This document shows, piece after piece, positions 1 to 5,681 of a DNA stretch of 11,308 nucleotides. Below the pieces are notes generated by a model. It did no database searches. It worked only from the letters and a program-made list of their open reading frames with translations, and was not told the DNA's origin. Origin of the DNA: JAHJGG01 sp041658785 (GTDB lineage Bacteria; Patescibacteriota; Patescibacteriia; Magasanikbacterales; UBA922); assembly GCA_041658785.1 (NCBI GenBank), contig JBAZZL010000037.1, positions 1 through 11,308 on the forward strand. Reading direction: 5' to 3'. Made by a program: the position numbers and the translations under genes. Each line of letters starts with the position of its first letter. The stretch's first letter is position 1.

Positions 1-402
1 TCAATTATCGTACTAGCGGCTGTTTTAGTACTAAATATTTTATTTAGAAACCAATTTAACGGCGGAATATTTCTCTTTATTATCAGCATTTTGATTATAT
101 TTTTTGGAATAATTATTTGGATAATCGGGAAAGCAACTTTAGGGGAATATTTCACAACTTCAGTACATCCAAAAGGTCTGGTAACAAAAGGCATTTATTC
201 AAAATTCAAGCACCCCATGTATTACAGTGGAATGATCATATATCTAGGGGTGGCATTGTTGCTTAAATCATGGGTAGGATTGGGGCTAACGATTGCAATA
301 ATTATTCCAATGCTATTTTATTTTGCAAAAAAGGAAGAAGGACTACTTTACGAAAGATATAGGGAGAAATATTCCGCCTATAAAGAAAAAACTATAATAT
401 AA
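1..402 (+). CDS. Isoprenylcysteine carboxyl methyltransferase-family (ICMT/PEMT-like) membrane protein, 5' end outside the window
   Basis: The frame is open from the first base, so the gene starts before the window; 133 C-terminal residues are visible. An internal TTG at 91 is a possible but unlikely start. Seen: hydrophobic helices at visible residues 2-16, 23-43 and 79-103, then a charged amphipathic tail. Between them lies the family signature: G-I-Y-S-K-F-K-H-P-M-Y-Y-S-G (the GxYxxxRHPxYxG motif, with Lys for Arg), and near the end an EE pair followed by ERYREKYSAYK (the EExxLxxxFGxxYxxY motif). Known for the family: SAM-dependent methyltransferases embedded in the membrane, acting on isoprenylated cysteine, phospholipid amines or small molecules. 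The true substrate cannot be read here, since bacterial members are diverse. The stop is followed 18 bases later by a strongly folded repeat element, which would fit a mobile cassette arrangement. Confidence 0.85.
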   Translation, partial: SIIVLAAVLVLNILFRNQFNGGIFLFIISILIIFFGIIIWIIGKATLGEYFTTSVHPKGLVTKGIYSKFKHPMYYSGMIIYLGVALLLKSWVGLGLTIAIIIPMLFYFAKKEEGLLYERYREKYSAYKEKTII

Positions 403-420
403 TGCCACTTGAAAACATCA

Positions 421-536
421 GCTAACACAGAATATGCGGTTTCGCTCCCGTTGGTCGCTCCACCCATATTTGCCAGCGGTCGCCCTTCGGGCATATTATA
501 CCGCTGTCAAACATCGCATATTCTGGAACGTTGCAC
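421..536. repeat. Branched inverted-repeat element, possible attC-like recombination site
   Basis: Seen: an 11-bp perfect inverted repeat, CAGAATATGCG at 428-438 and CGCATATTCTG at 515-525. Nested inside are CAGCGGT (474-480) with ACCGCTG (500-506), and a GCCC-TTC-GGGC hairpin at 482-492. The outer ends carry TAAC (423-426) and GTTGCAC (530-536), which recall the AAC...GTT ends of integron attC sites. It begins 18 bases after the stop of the methyltransferase-like gene, where an attC would sit in a gene cassette. Against this, the outer boxes do not match the RYYYAAC/GTTRRRY consensus well and no integrase is in view. It could equally be a palindromic mobile repeat or a structured 3' UTR. The fold is certain; the attC reading is tentative. 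Confidence 0.5.
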
Positions 537-545
537 GAAATTTTT

Positions 546-596
546 GATTCTTCACCTCGTTCTTTTGTGAAAAAAGAATCGGGTGACAAGCCACCC
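546..596. repeat. Two adjacent hairpins in the gene-free region
   Basis: Seen: GATTCTTCAC (546-555) pairs with GTG (567-569) plus AAGAATC (574-580), with a four-A bulge. It is followed directly by GGGTG (581-585) pairing with CACCC (592-596) across a 6-nt loop. Neither hairpin is followed by a T-run, so they do not look like ordinary terminators. They lie between two larger folded elements, in a 597-base stretch (403-999) where I see no credible protein gene. The short open frames there have no supporting start signal and no recognisable sequence. Confidence 0.45.
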
Positions 597-614
597 AGAC
601 TTCTCTTGTTTACT

Positions 615-681
615 TCGGATAACGGTTACGACGAAACTGTGTCTTTTCCAAAGCACAGCATCGTCGAACGCGTGTTATCCG
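615..681. repeat. Second branched inverted-repeat element (TCGGATAAC ... GTTATCCGA ends)
   Basis: Seen: CGGATAAC at 616-623 pairs perfectly with GTTATCCG at 674-681. Inside, CGACG and CTGTG on the left pair with CACAG and CGTCG on the right, giving a long, interrupted stem of about 67 bp. The end sequence recurs: TCGGATAACG at 615-624 is also the exact inverse of CGTTATCCGA at 972-981, just upstream of the next gene. A nested inverted repeat also links GATATCCG (about 874-881) with CGGATATC (about 959-966). Interrupted stems ending in AAC...GTT are what attC sites look like, but the family cannot be fixed from one window. Confidence 0.45.
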
Positions 682-683
682 AC

Positions 684-985
684 ATCCCAATTTCACCTTG
701 GTTTCATTGGGACGGCGTAAACAAAGGTCTGTGTGGAGAATCAAAAGCTCTGCGCCAGCCCGTCTCACTCGTCTGCGGACTCGTGTAGCGGGACGCTGCG
801 CTCTGTCTTGGTCTCAATCCCACTCGACCCTTTTGCGAAAAAGTGTCTCGTGTGGTTTCGACTCGCGCAACAGACGATATCCGGTTCGCTCGGTTGCCAC
901 CTCGCTCTCCCAAATTTATCAAAATACATATTGTTTTTTAATGGAATTTTGATAAACTTCGGATATCTCCACGTTATCCGACATA
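684..985. repeat. Inverted-repeat-rich gene-free DNA ending in a third GTTATCCGACAT copy
   Basis: Seen: a CCCAAT...ATTGGG hairpin starts near 685. A perfect 11-bp inverted repeat, TTTATCAAAAT (915-925) with ATTTTGATAAA (946-956), follows. Then comes a short hairpin CGGATA / TATCCG (960-980) whose right side repeats the GTTATCCGACAT end of the 615-681 element. That third copy lies 15-18 bases before the ATG of the zinc-ribbon-like gene. The region is more GC-rich than its surroundings and has no convincing open frame. It may be a degenerate cassette, a structured RNA or a decayed mobile repeat. Confidence 0.35.
931..958 (+). promoter_or_regulatory. Possible promoter for the zinc-ribbon-like gene, overlapping an 11-bp inverted repeat
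   Basis: TTGTTT (931-936), a 16-bp spacer and TAAACT (953-958) form a weak sigma-70-like promoter 42 bases before the ATG at 1000. The -10 side overlaps the right arm (946-956) of the inverted repeat TTTATCAAAAT/ATTTTGATAAA. That repeat could act as an operator or as a hairpin. This rests on motif matching only. Confidence 0.3.
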
Positions 986-999
986 AATTCTATCCTAAG

Positions 1000-1341
1000 A
1001 TGAAAAAAACAAGCTTTTCTTTTAAGAAAGATAAATATAAGGCTTCTCGTGGCGGCCATTCAAGGTTGTTAAATGTATGCTGTCGTAAGTGCGAGAGTCT
1101 AGTTGTCGTCTATCAAAAAGATGGGCATGGTAATTTGCGTCGATTATATTTAGATAGAATATTCGAGCCGGTAGAAATGGTCGGCCTCCAAGCTCTGAAC
1201 ATAAAAAAAATTCCTGCGTTAAAATGCAAAAGATGTTCCGAGATTCTTGGAACGCCTTATATTTATATAAAGGAAAAACGAAAAGCTTTTAGGTTATACC
1301 AGGATTCAGTCATCAAGCGCTTAAGAAAGTTGGGTGAATAG
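1000..1341 (+). CDS. Small zinc-ribbon-like protein of unknown function (113 aa)
   Basis: I chose ATG at 1000 because the protein becomes basic and well structured there. The same frame is open upstream to about 733, but that part crosses inverted-repeat DNA and reads as low-quality sequence. Seen: a basic N-terminus (residues 1-22), a C-C-x-x-C cluster at 27-31, and a second C-x-x-C at 76-79 (KCKRC). The C-terminus is strongly basic and probably helical (residues 91-112). Two CxxC knuckles about 45 residues apart fit a zinc ribbon, and the high Lys/Arg content suggests nucleic-acid or ribosome contact; both are inferences. No Shine-Dalgarno is visible before the start. It resembles small conserved hypothetical proteins I associate with CPR genomes, but I cannot name a family. 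It converges with dusB, with 75 bases between the stops. Confidence 0.75.
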   Translation: MKKTSFSFKKDKYKASRGGHSRLLNVCCRKCESLVVVYQKDGHGNLRRLYLDRIFEPVEMVGLQALNIKKIPALKCKRCSEILGTPYIYIKEKRKAFRLYQDSVIKRLRKLGE

Positions 1342-1346
1342 CCACG

Positions 1347-1367
1347 GCGGATAGAATTTACATCCGC
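1347..1367. other. Short hairpin between convergent genes
   Basis: GCGGAT (1347-1352) and ATCCGC (1362-1367) form a 6-bp stem with a 9-nt loop, starting 6 bases after the stop of the zinc-ribbon-like gene and 50 bases from the dusB stop. There is no T-run on either side, so intrinsic termination is doubtful. It may simply punctuate two converging transcripts. Confidence 0.3.
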
Positions 1368-1416
1368 TAACTAACTATATCCCCGTCAAACAATTCTCTA
1401 AACAAAAATAACTCGT

Positions 1417-2415
1417 CTACAGAGCCATTTTTTGTAAAACTGTTTCCAAATCCCCCATCGTCTCCACCTTCACCAGCTCACGCCGCAACTCCTTCACTCC
1501 CGGCACGCCTTTGAAATACCAAATCAAATGTTTTCTAAACGTTACCAAACCGTGTTCAGAACCGTAATGCTGTAAATACAACTCCGCATGCCTCAAAACA
1601 ACACCATACAGTTCTCTCATCCGTAACTCCGGATTACTTGTCCGCCGCAGCCCGCCCAACTCGGCGGGCGGAGGAGGATCCGGATATCCGTAATTAAATA
1701 TCCACGGATTCCCCAGCGCCCCGCGGCCGATCATAATTCCATCCGCTCCAGTCAACTCTAAACACTTCTCAATATCTTCAGCGGTTTTTATATCGCCATT
1801 CGCAATCACTGGAATAGAAACTAATTTCTTCACCTCACCAATCCTCTGCCAGTTGGCGCGCCCGGAATATCCCTGTTTTTTTGTCCGGCCGTGAATAGTG
1901 ATTAAATCCGCTCCGGCCTGTTCCAGCTTCGGCGCCAATTCTAAAATTTCTTTATCACTACTCCAACCCAGCCGAGTTTTAACGCTTATTGGAAGCTCTA
2001 AATTGGCCTTTTTAAGCTCTTTAACGATTGCCGCGGCCTTGTCATGGTCTTTCATCAGGGCAGCCCCAGAGCCAGCCTTTCCGGTTACTTTTGGCACCGG
2101 ACAACCCATGTTGATATCAATCCCGTCAAATTTAAACTTACCTATAATAATCTTTGCCGCGCTGGCCATCACTCTGGGGTCTGCTCCAAAAATTTGCTGC
2201 ACAATCGGCCGCTCTACTTTATTAAACTCGCACATCCTTAGCGTCTTTTCATTGCCACGAACAATTGCTTCTGCGCTTACCATCTCCCGAAAAATAACAA
2301 AATCCTTTCCGCTTGCTTCCCGGCAGATACGGCAAAATGGGCTATCGGTAAAGTCGGCCATTGGCGCGAGAGCAAAAATAAGCTTATTCCTGAAAAAAAT
2401 TTCTTTGAACCACAT
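1417..2415 (-). CDS. dusB: tRNA-dihydrouridine synthase, DusB type (332 aa)
   Basis: FMN-dependent enzyme that reduces uridine to 5,6-dihydrouridine in the tRNA D-loop, using NAD(P)H, in the cytoplasm. Seen in order: the N-terminal barrel motif LAPMADFTDSPFCRIC (residues 16-31); INMGCPVPKV (101-110) with catalytic Cys105; VKTRLGW (145-151); IHGRTKKQGYSG (174-185); ANGDI (205-209); and the FMN-phosphate loop IGRGALGNPW (229-238). A C-terminal helical tRNA-binding domain follows (about 265-332). Length is normal for the family. Oddity: residues about 245-258 (PDPPPPAELGGLRR) are encoded by a GC-rich palindrome unlike the rest of the gene and sit just after the FMN motif, at the junction to the helical domain. 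The start ATG is followed directly by family-like sequence, but no Shine-Dalgarno is evident. The gene is alone, downstream of a large satellite array. Confidence 0.95.
   Translation of the reverse strand: MWFKEIFFRNKLIFALAPMADFTDSPFCRICREASGKDFVIFREMVSAEAIVRGNEKTLRMCEFNKVERPIVQQIFGADPRVMASAAKIIIGKFKFDGIDINMGCPVPKVTGKAGSGAALMKDHDKAAAIVKELKKANLELPISVKTRLGWSSDKEILELAPKLEQAGADLITIHGRTKKQGYSGRANWQRIGEVKKLVSIPVIANGDIKTAEDIEKCLELTGADGIMIGRGALGNPWIFNYGYPDPPPPAELGGLRRTSNPELRMRELYGVVLRHAELYLQHYGSEHGLVTFRKHLIWYFKGVPGVKELRRELVKVETMGDLETVLQKMAL
1641..1672. repeat. GC-rich palindrome inserted in frame in dusB
   Basis: GCCCGCC (1650-1656) and GGCGGGC (1663-1669) form a perfect 7-bp stem with a 6-nt loop. 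TCCGCC (1641-1646) can also pair with GGCGGA (1667-1672) in an alternative fold. The block stands out as almost pure GC in an AT-rich gene. On the coding strand it is read as a proline-rich then Ala-Glu-Leu-Gly-Gly segment without breaking the frame. This resembles in principle the in-frame palindromic elements known from Rickettsia genes, though I do not claim the same family. Confidence 0.6.
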
Positions 2416-2432
2416 ATAAAATAAACAAAAAA

Positions 2433-2882
2433 TGAAGACCGGAGACCGAAGACTAAAGATTGAAGATTAAAGACTAAAGATTAAAGACTGTTTGTCATCA
2501 ATCTTTAATCTTCAATCTTCGGTCTTCGGTCTTTAATCTTCAATCTTTAATCTTCAATCTTCGGTCTTCGGTCTTTAATCTTCAATCTTTAATCTTCAAT
2601 CTTCGGTCTTCGGTCTTCGGTCTTTAATCTTCAATCTTTAATCTTCAATCTTCGGTCTTCGGTCTTTAATCTTCAATCTTCGGTCTTCGGTCTTTAATCT
2701 TCAATCTTTAGTCTTCAATCTTCGGTCTTCGGTCTTTAATCTTCAATCTTCGGTCTTCGGTCTTTAATCTTCAATCTTTAGTCTTCAATCTTCGGTCTTC
2801 GGTCTTTAATCTTCAATCTTTAATCTTCAATCTTTAGTCTTCAATCTTTAGTCTTTAGTCTTCGGTCTTCGGTCTTCGGTCT
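2433..2882. repeat. Inverted heptanucleotide satellite, 8 + 54 units
   Basis: Seen by hand count: 54 consecutive 7-mers of the form RTCTTYR from 2501 to 2878, with no slip and no exception, plus a partial unit to 2882. On the left, 8 units of the same family in opposite orientation occupy 2433-2488, separated by a 12-nt centre (2489-2500). Read as TCTT plus three bases, the right arm uses only TAA (13), CAA (16), CGG (20) and TAG (5). TAA is always followed by CAA. Higher-order units of 28, 42 and 49 bp are visible, and 2662-2731 is an exact 70-bp tandem copy of 2732-2801. The array fills the gap between the 473-residue protein gene and dusB. As a dusB leader transcript it would be purine-rich with a terminal hairpin. 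Period 7 rules out a simple protein repeat, and there are no spacers as in CRISPR. Confidence 0.95.
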
Positions 2883-2887
2883 GATAA

Positions 2888-4309
2888 CTACCCAAACTTC
2901 TGCCCTGGCCCATAATCCGGCCCGGCATCTGTATGGTATTGTTTCAGGTTATCCGGCTTTTTTTCTTTGTCATCTTCAGGAATAAAGACAGACGCGCCAG
3001 CTTCAACTGGCAATCCAACCGGAGGTTCTGCTTGCTTGGCAGCTGCTTTTTGGACAAGCGGGGTCTTGACATGAGACATCGGAAAATGCCATATTGTCGC
3101 CAATTCCTCAATATTAAGCACATATGGCCTTCTGCCGCCCATAATGATATCTCTCTTTTTATACGCCTTCATCAAAATTCTTCTCCGATAATTTTTTCTC
3201 TGTTCTTTGAAAAAATAATCGGTCGCGGTCAGGTATTTTGGTAAAATTGCATTTGAGCTGGGTATGCTAAATTGATTCATCGCTCCAGTAAAAGAATTAA
3301 CTGCTTTTGCTGGATTGTACTTATTTTTTTCCGCTGCATATATCAAACGGATCTTTGTCTTAAAGCCCAATTTGCGTATTTTGTTTTCCATTGATTCAAT
3401 AATGGTCTTTGTGCCTGGCGACAAGTATAAATTAAGATTATATGGTTCATCCTTCTTTGGCTTTGCGCCTTCTGACGCGACTTCTCCCAAAACTTGCCGC
3501 CTAATCTCATCAACAGACGCGGTGGTAAAATCGCTGACAGCATTCAATATATTAAACTTATTATCTTTCTTCGGTTTTTCTCCCATTAACTTTTTAACCT
3601 CTTTGATAACATCATCTTTCCATCGATGCTCTTGAATGGGTTCTATTACCATCTGTGACCACACCTGCTCGCCGGCGCCGATGCGCGTAAAACTTTCTAA
3701 GATCGTTCCCATTGGATCTTTCAAAACTGTATCCTTGGAAATGCTATGTTCAAATTCTTCATAAGTTCTAATCGGAAAAGCCTGATCCCTGATCAGAGTA
3801 TATTCGGCGGCAAAAATCTCGTGCGTGTCGTTTGGATAGTTGTCCGGTATGCCGTGAACATAATCTTCTACTTCTACGATCTCCGCGTCCGGATATTGCG
3901 CGTATACTGCCGCCTCCACCACGTCGCGGTACTTATCCAATGTTCTAATCAAAAATTGAATATATCCCTCGATACTGACTATCTCAAAACTAAAGCTATA
4001 CTGCTTGAATCCGCGCCGGTAATAGTAAACAATGGCCGGCGGCTCCATAACGCTGTAGATGTGAGAAAACAACTGCTCAACCGCCTTTGGCGTTTGAACA
4101 TTCAACTGTGGAATATCAATTGCCAATAACACAAAATTCCAGTTTTTACTATACCTCTTTTCTTTATAACGTTTTGTCAGCATCAAGCCGCCTTTCAAAA
4201 GCACTGCCGCAAGCGCAATCCATCCAAAAAGAGCAATCAGATCAATCACTGCCAAAGAAACCGGTTGCAAAAAAAGGCTTTCAATAAATTGTAAAAAACT
4301 TAAAAACAT
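2888..4309 (-). CDS. Membrane-anchored protein resembling the N-terminal region of CPR type IV secretion/conjugation proteins (473 aa)
   Basis: Not a characterised family member that I can name with certainty. Seen: one long hydrophobic segment near the N-terminus (about residues 17-44) followed by a basic stretch (45-55), so the bulk is probably cytosolic. A soluble domain follows with QTPKAVEQLFSHIYSV (72-87), a segment ending LIRTLDKYRDVVEAA (120-134) and AQYPDAEIVEVEDY (137-150). Near the C-terminus are a basic RRRILMKAYKKRD stretch and a Pro/Gly-rich, probably disordered tail (about 430-473). I associate the AQYPDAEI.EVEDY region with proteins near or fused to TraG/VirD4-like ATPases in CPR bacteria. 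This protein has no Walker motif, so the ATPase would have to be elsewhere. The ATG at 4309 has only a weak Shine-Dalgarno-like TGAG. The stop lies 5 bases from the satellite array. Confidence 0.8.
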   Translation of the reverse strand: MFLSFLQFIESLFLQPVSLAVIDLIALFGWIALAAVLLKGGLMLTKRYKEKRYSKNWNFVLLAIDIPQLNVQTPKAVEQLFSHIYSVMEPPAIVYYYRRGFKQYSFSFEIVSIEGYIQFLIRTLDKYRDVVEAAVYAQYPDAEIVEVEDYVHGIPDNYPNDTHEIFAAEYTLIRDQAFPIRTYEEFEHSISKDTVLKDPMGTILESFTRIGAGEQVWSQMVIEPIQEHRWKDDVIKEVKKLMGEKPKKDNKFNILNAVSDFTTASVDEIRRQVLGEVASEGAKPKKDEPYNLNLYLSPGTKTIIESMENKIRKLGFKTKIRLIYAAEKNKYNPAKAVNSFTGAMNQFSIPSSNAILPKYLTATDYFFKEQRKNYRRRILMKAYKKRDIIMGGRRPYVLNIEELATIWHFPMSHVKTPLVQKAAAKQAEPPVGLPVEAGASVFIPEDDKEKKPDNLKQYHTDAGPDYGPGQKFG

Positions 4310-4363
4310 AATATGCTCAATTGCTATTTAAATTCCATATAATACTCCATAGCTTAACATTAA

Positions 4364-4393
4364 ATTATCGAAATTATCGCTAAAACTTAACAA
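4364..4393 (-). promoter_or_regulatory. Possible promoter of the 473-residue protein gene
   Basis: On the minus strand, TTGTTA (4393-4388), an 18-bp spacer and GATAAT (4369-4364) lie about 55 bases before the ATG at 4309. The whole 4310-4452 spacer is AT-rich, so chance matches are easy. I see no other feature in it. Confidence 0.3.
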
Positions 4394-4452
4394 AATAATT
4401 AGAATTTAATTTTTGCAAAATCGGAATTAATAAGACGAAAAGGTATAAATCC

Positions 4453-4614
4453 TTAGACCTCCAGCAAGGCATAAACGATGCTATATATAATTATACAGCC
4501 AAACGCGGTCCACCACCACCCATGCGCGCCGGAGATGTAACCGCCAAACCAAATTACAAACGATATGAGCACCGCCAAGAACGATATAAAATGCCGGATA
4601 AATTTTTCATTCAT
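4453..4614 (-). CDS. Small two-helix membrane protein (53 aa), hypothetical
   Basis: Short gene read from ATG at 4614 to TAA at 4455-4453. Seen: a short basic N-terminus (MNEKFIRH), hydrophobic helix 1 (about residues 9-26), a polar turn with GAHGWWW (29-35), then helix 2 (about 36-51). Arg and Lys at the N-terminus predict both ends inside, with the triple Trp near the outer membrane face. An in-frame TAG six bases before the ATG fixes the maximum start. It lies between the secF terminator and the 473-residue protein gene, on the same strand, and a perfect TATAAT box precedes it. I recall similar GHGWWWTAFG small proteins in CPR genomes, but no function is known to me. The composition (two clean helices, no stop in 162 bases) supports a real gene. 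Confidence 0.7.
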   Translation of the reverse strand: MNEKFIRHFISFLAVLISFVIWFGGYISGAHGWWWTAFGCIIIYSIVYALLEV

Positions 4615-4643
4615 ATGCTATATTGATTATGATAAATCTAAAA

Positions 4644-4666
4644 ATTATAAACACCCTCCTATTATA
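4644..4666 (-). promoter_or_regulatory. Two TATAAT boxes upstream of the 53-residue protein gene
   Basis: On the minus strand there are two perfect TATAAT hexamers, at 4666-4661 and 4649-4644. The second would give a start about 20-25 bases before the ATG at 4614. No good -35 hexamer is visible because the upstream DNA is the T-tract of the secF terminator. An AGGAGG (4660-4655) between them is not at a useful distance from any start. Confidence 0.4.
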
Positions 4667-4670
4667 GCAA

Positions 4671-4695
4671 AAAACAAAAAAACCCGAAAGTCGGG
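4671..4695 (-). terminator. Rho-independent terminator of the secD-secF transcript
   Basis: On the minus strand CCCGA (4695-4691), a CTT loop and TCGGG (4687-4683) form a compact hairpin, followed at once by seven T, one G and a further six T (4682-4669 region). It lies about 75 bases after the secF stop, the expected place for the end of the secDF operon. Confidence 0.85.
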
Positions 4696-4709
4696 CGCTA
4701 AAGCTGTCG

Positions 4710-4739
4710 CTATCTTTTTGCCTGTGTGGCAAGCGATAG
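4710..4739 (-). other. Stem-loop in the secF 3' untranslated region
   Basis: CTATC (4710-4714) plus TTGCC (4718-4722) pair with GGCAA (4728-4732) plus GATAG (4735-4739), with a small internal loop and a 5-nt apical loop. It sits between the secF stop and the terminator, with no T-run of its own. It may protect the mRNA 3' end; this is inferred from structure only. Confidence 0.45.
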
Positions 4740-4768
4740 ATTATCTCAACAAACCAAACGACAAAAAA

Positions 4769-5677
4769 TCAAACTTTTCTCCTGCCCCACTCCTCCCACA
4801 CAACCAAAATCGGACTCGCCAAAAAGATCGAAGAATAAGTCCCAAAAGTGATGCCAATAATCAGCGCTAAAGAAAAATAATGGATCGTATCCCCGCCAAG
4901 CAAAAATAATACAAACAAGACAAGCAATGCGGTCAAAGACGTATTTATTGAACGCATCAAAGTTTCATTCACCCCTTTATTCACACTGTTTGCAAAATCA
5001 TCTGATCCGTTATAAATAAGATTTTCTCGAATTCGATCAAAGACAACAATCGTATCATTTACGGAATATCCAAAAATCGTAAGCAAAGCGACGACAAACG
5101 GAAGATCCACTTCAACACCCGCGAATCTTCCCAAGAGAGCAAACACTCCCATTGTTATCGTAACATCATGAATTAGCGCAATTATGGCGGCAATGCCGTA
5201 CTTCCACGACTTCACCGGCCCTGAAACTCGCCGAAATGCGTATGCTACATATAAAATAATAGCGGCGATAACAGCAATTGCCGTATATGTGGCTCTTTTC
5301 CGCAACTGGCTGCTGATTGCCGGACCAATCACGTCCACTCTATCTTCCAAAATTTTATTCTCATCTGTCTCAAAAGAGCCGCGGATTGCTTTCAGTATAT
5401 TTTGGTGTTCATCCTCTGTTAAAAATTTCATCTTCAAAATCATGCCGTCGTCGCCGGACGGCTGAGTAATAAATGAACCCAAATTAAGCGGAGTAACAGA
5501 TCCTTGCACCTGCAAAATATCAGGCCTCTCTCCGGTAAAAGAAACCTCTATCAGAGAACCTCCGGTAAAATCAATGCCTGGCTTAAGGCCGTATATCAGC
5601 AACAAAAGAACGCTGCCAATAAATAAAATACCGGAAATTGCAAATGGGACTTTCCTTTTTCCAATGATATTTATCAT
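4769..5677 (-). CDS. secF: Protein translocase subunit SecF (302 aa)
   Basis: Inner-membrane partner of SecD that couples proton flow to late steps of Sec export. Seen (residues from ATG 5677): helix 1 at about 11-29; the periplasmic-loop motif GIDFTGGSLIEVSF (34-47); DVIGPAISSQLRKRAT (115-130), leading into helix 2; helix 3 with the IHDV pair (169-172); helix 4 running into the signature FGYSVNDTIVVFDRIREN (202-219); and two last helices (about 245-262 and 266-290). Six helices and about 300 residues are normal. The ATG lies 4 bases after the secD stop, so the genes are translationally coupled. In-frame upstream starts exist (GTG 5692, ATG 5722, TTG 5752) but would overlap secD. A terminator follows at 4671-4695. 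Confidence 0.95.
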   Translation of the reverse strand: MINIIGKRKVPFAISGILFIGSVLLLLIYGLKPGIDFTGGSLIEVSFTGERPDILQVQGSVTPLNLGSFITQPSGDDGMILKMKFLTEDEHQNILKAIRGSFETDENKILEDRVDVIGPAISSQLRKRATYTAIAVIAAIILYVAYAFRRVSGPVKSWKYGIAAIIALIHDVTITMGVFALLGRFAGVEVDLPFVVALLTIFGYSVNDTIVVFDRIRENLIYNGSDDFANSVNKGVNETLMRSINTSLTALLVLFVLFLLGGDTIHYFSLALIIGITFGTYSSIFLASPILVVWEEWGRRKV

Positions 5678-5681
5678 AAAA

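Noticed and set aside
531..788. 85-residue plus-strand open frame starting at TTG
   Set aside because: Overlaps the hairpins and repeat ends, with no family resemblance; most likely a chance frame in GC-richer DNA.
733..999. Open frame extending the zinc-ribbon-like gene upstream to 733
   Set aside because: It crosses inverted-repeat DNA, gives low-quality Ser/Leu/Cys-rich sequence and has no start signal; the ATG at 1000 begins coherent protein.
2433..2882. CRISPR array
   Set aside because: Units are 7 bp and contiguous, with no unique spacers and no cas gene nearby.
4655..4660. AGGAGG on the minus strand as a Shine-Dalgarno
   Set aside because: No start codon at a useful distance opens a frame; the GTG next to it stops soon, and the 53-residue gene starts about 40 bases further on.
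4804..4816. CCAAAATCGGACT shared by secF and the 7789-7944 palindrome (7804-7816)
   Set aside because: A single 13-mer match in 11 kb is about what chance gives, and the secF copy is ordinary coding sequence.
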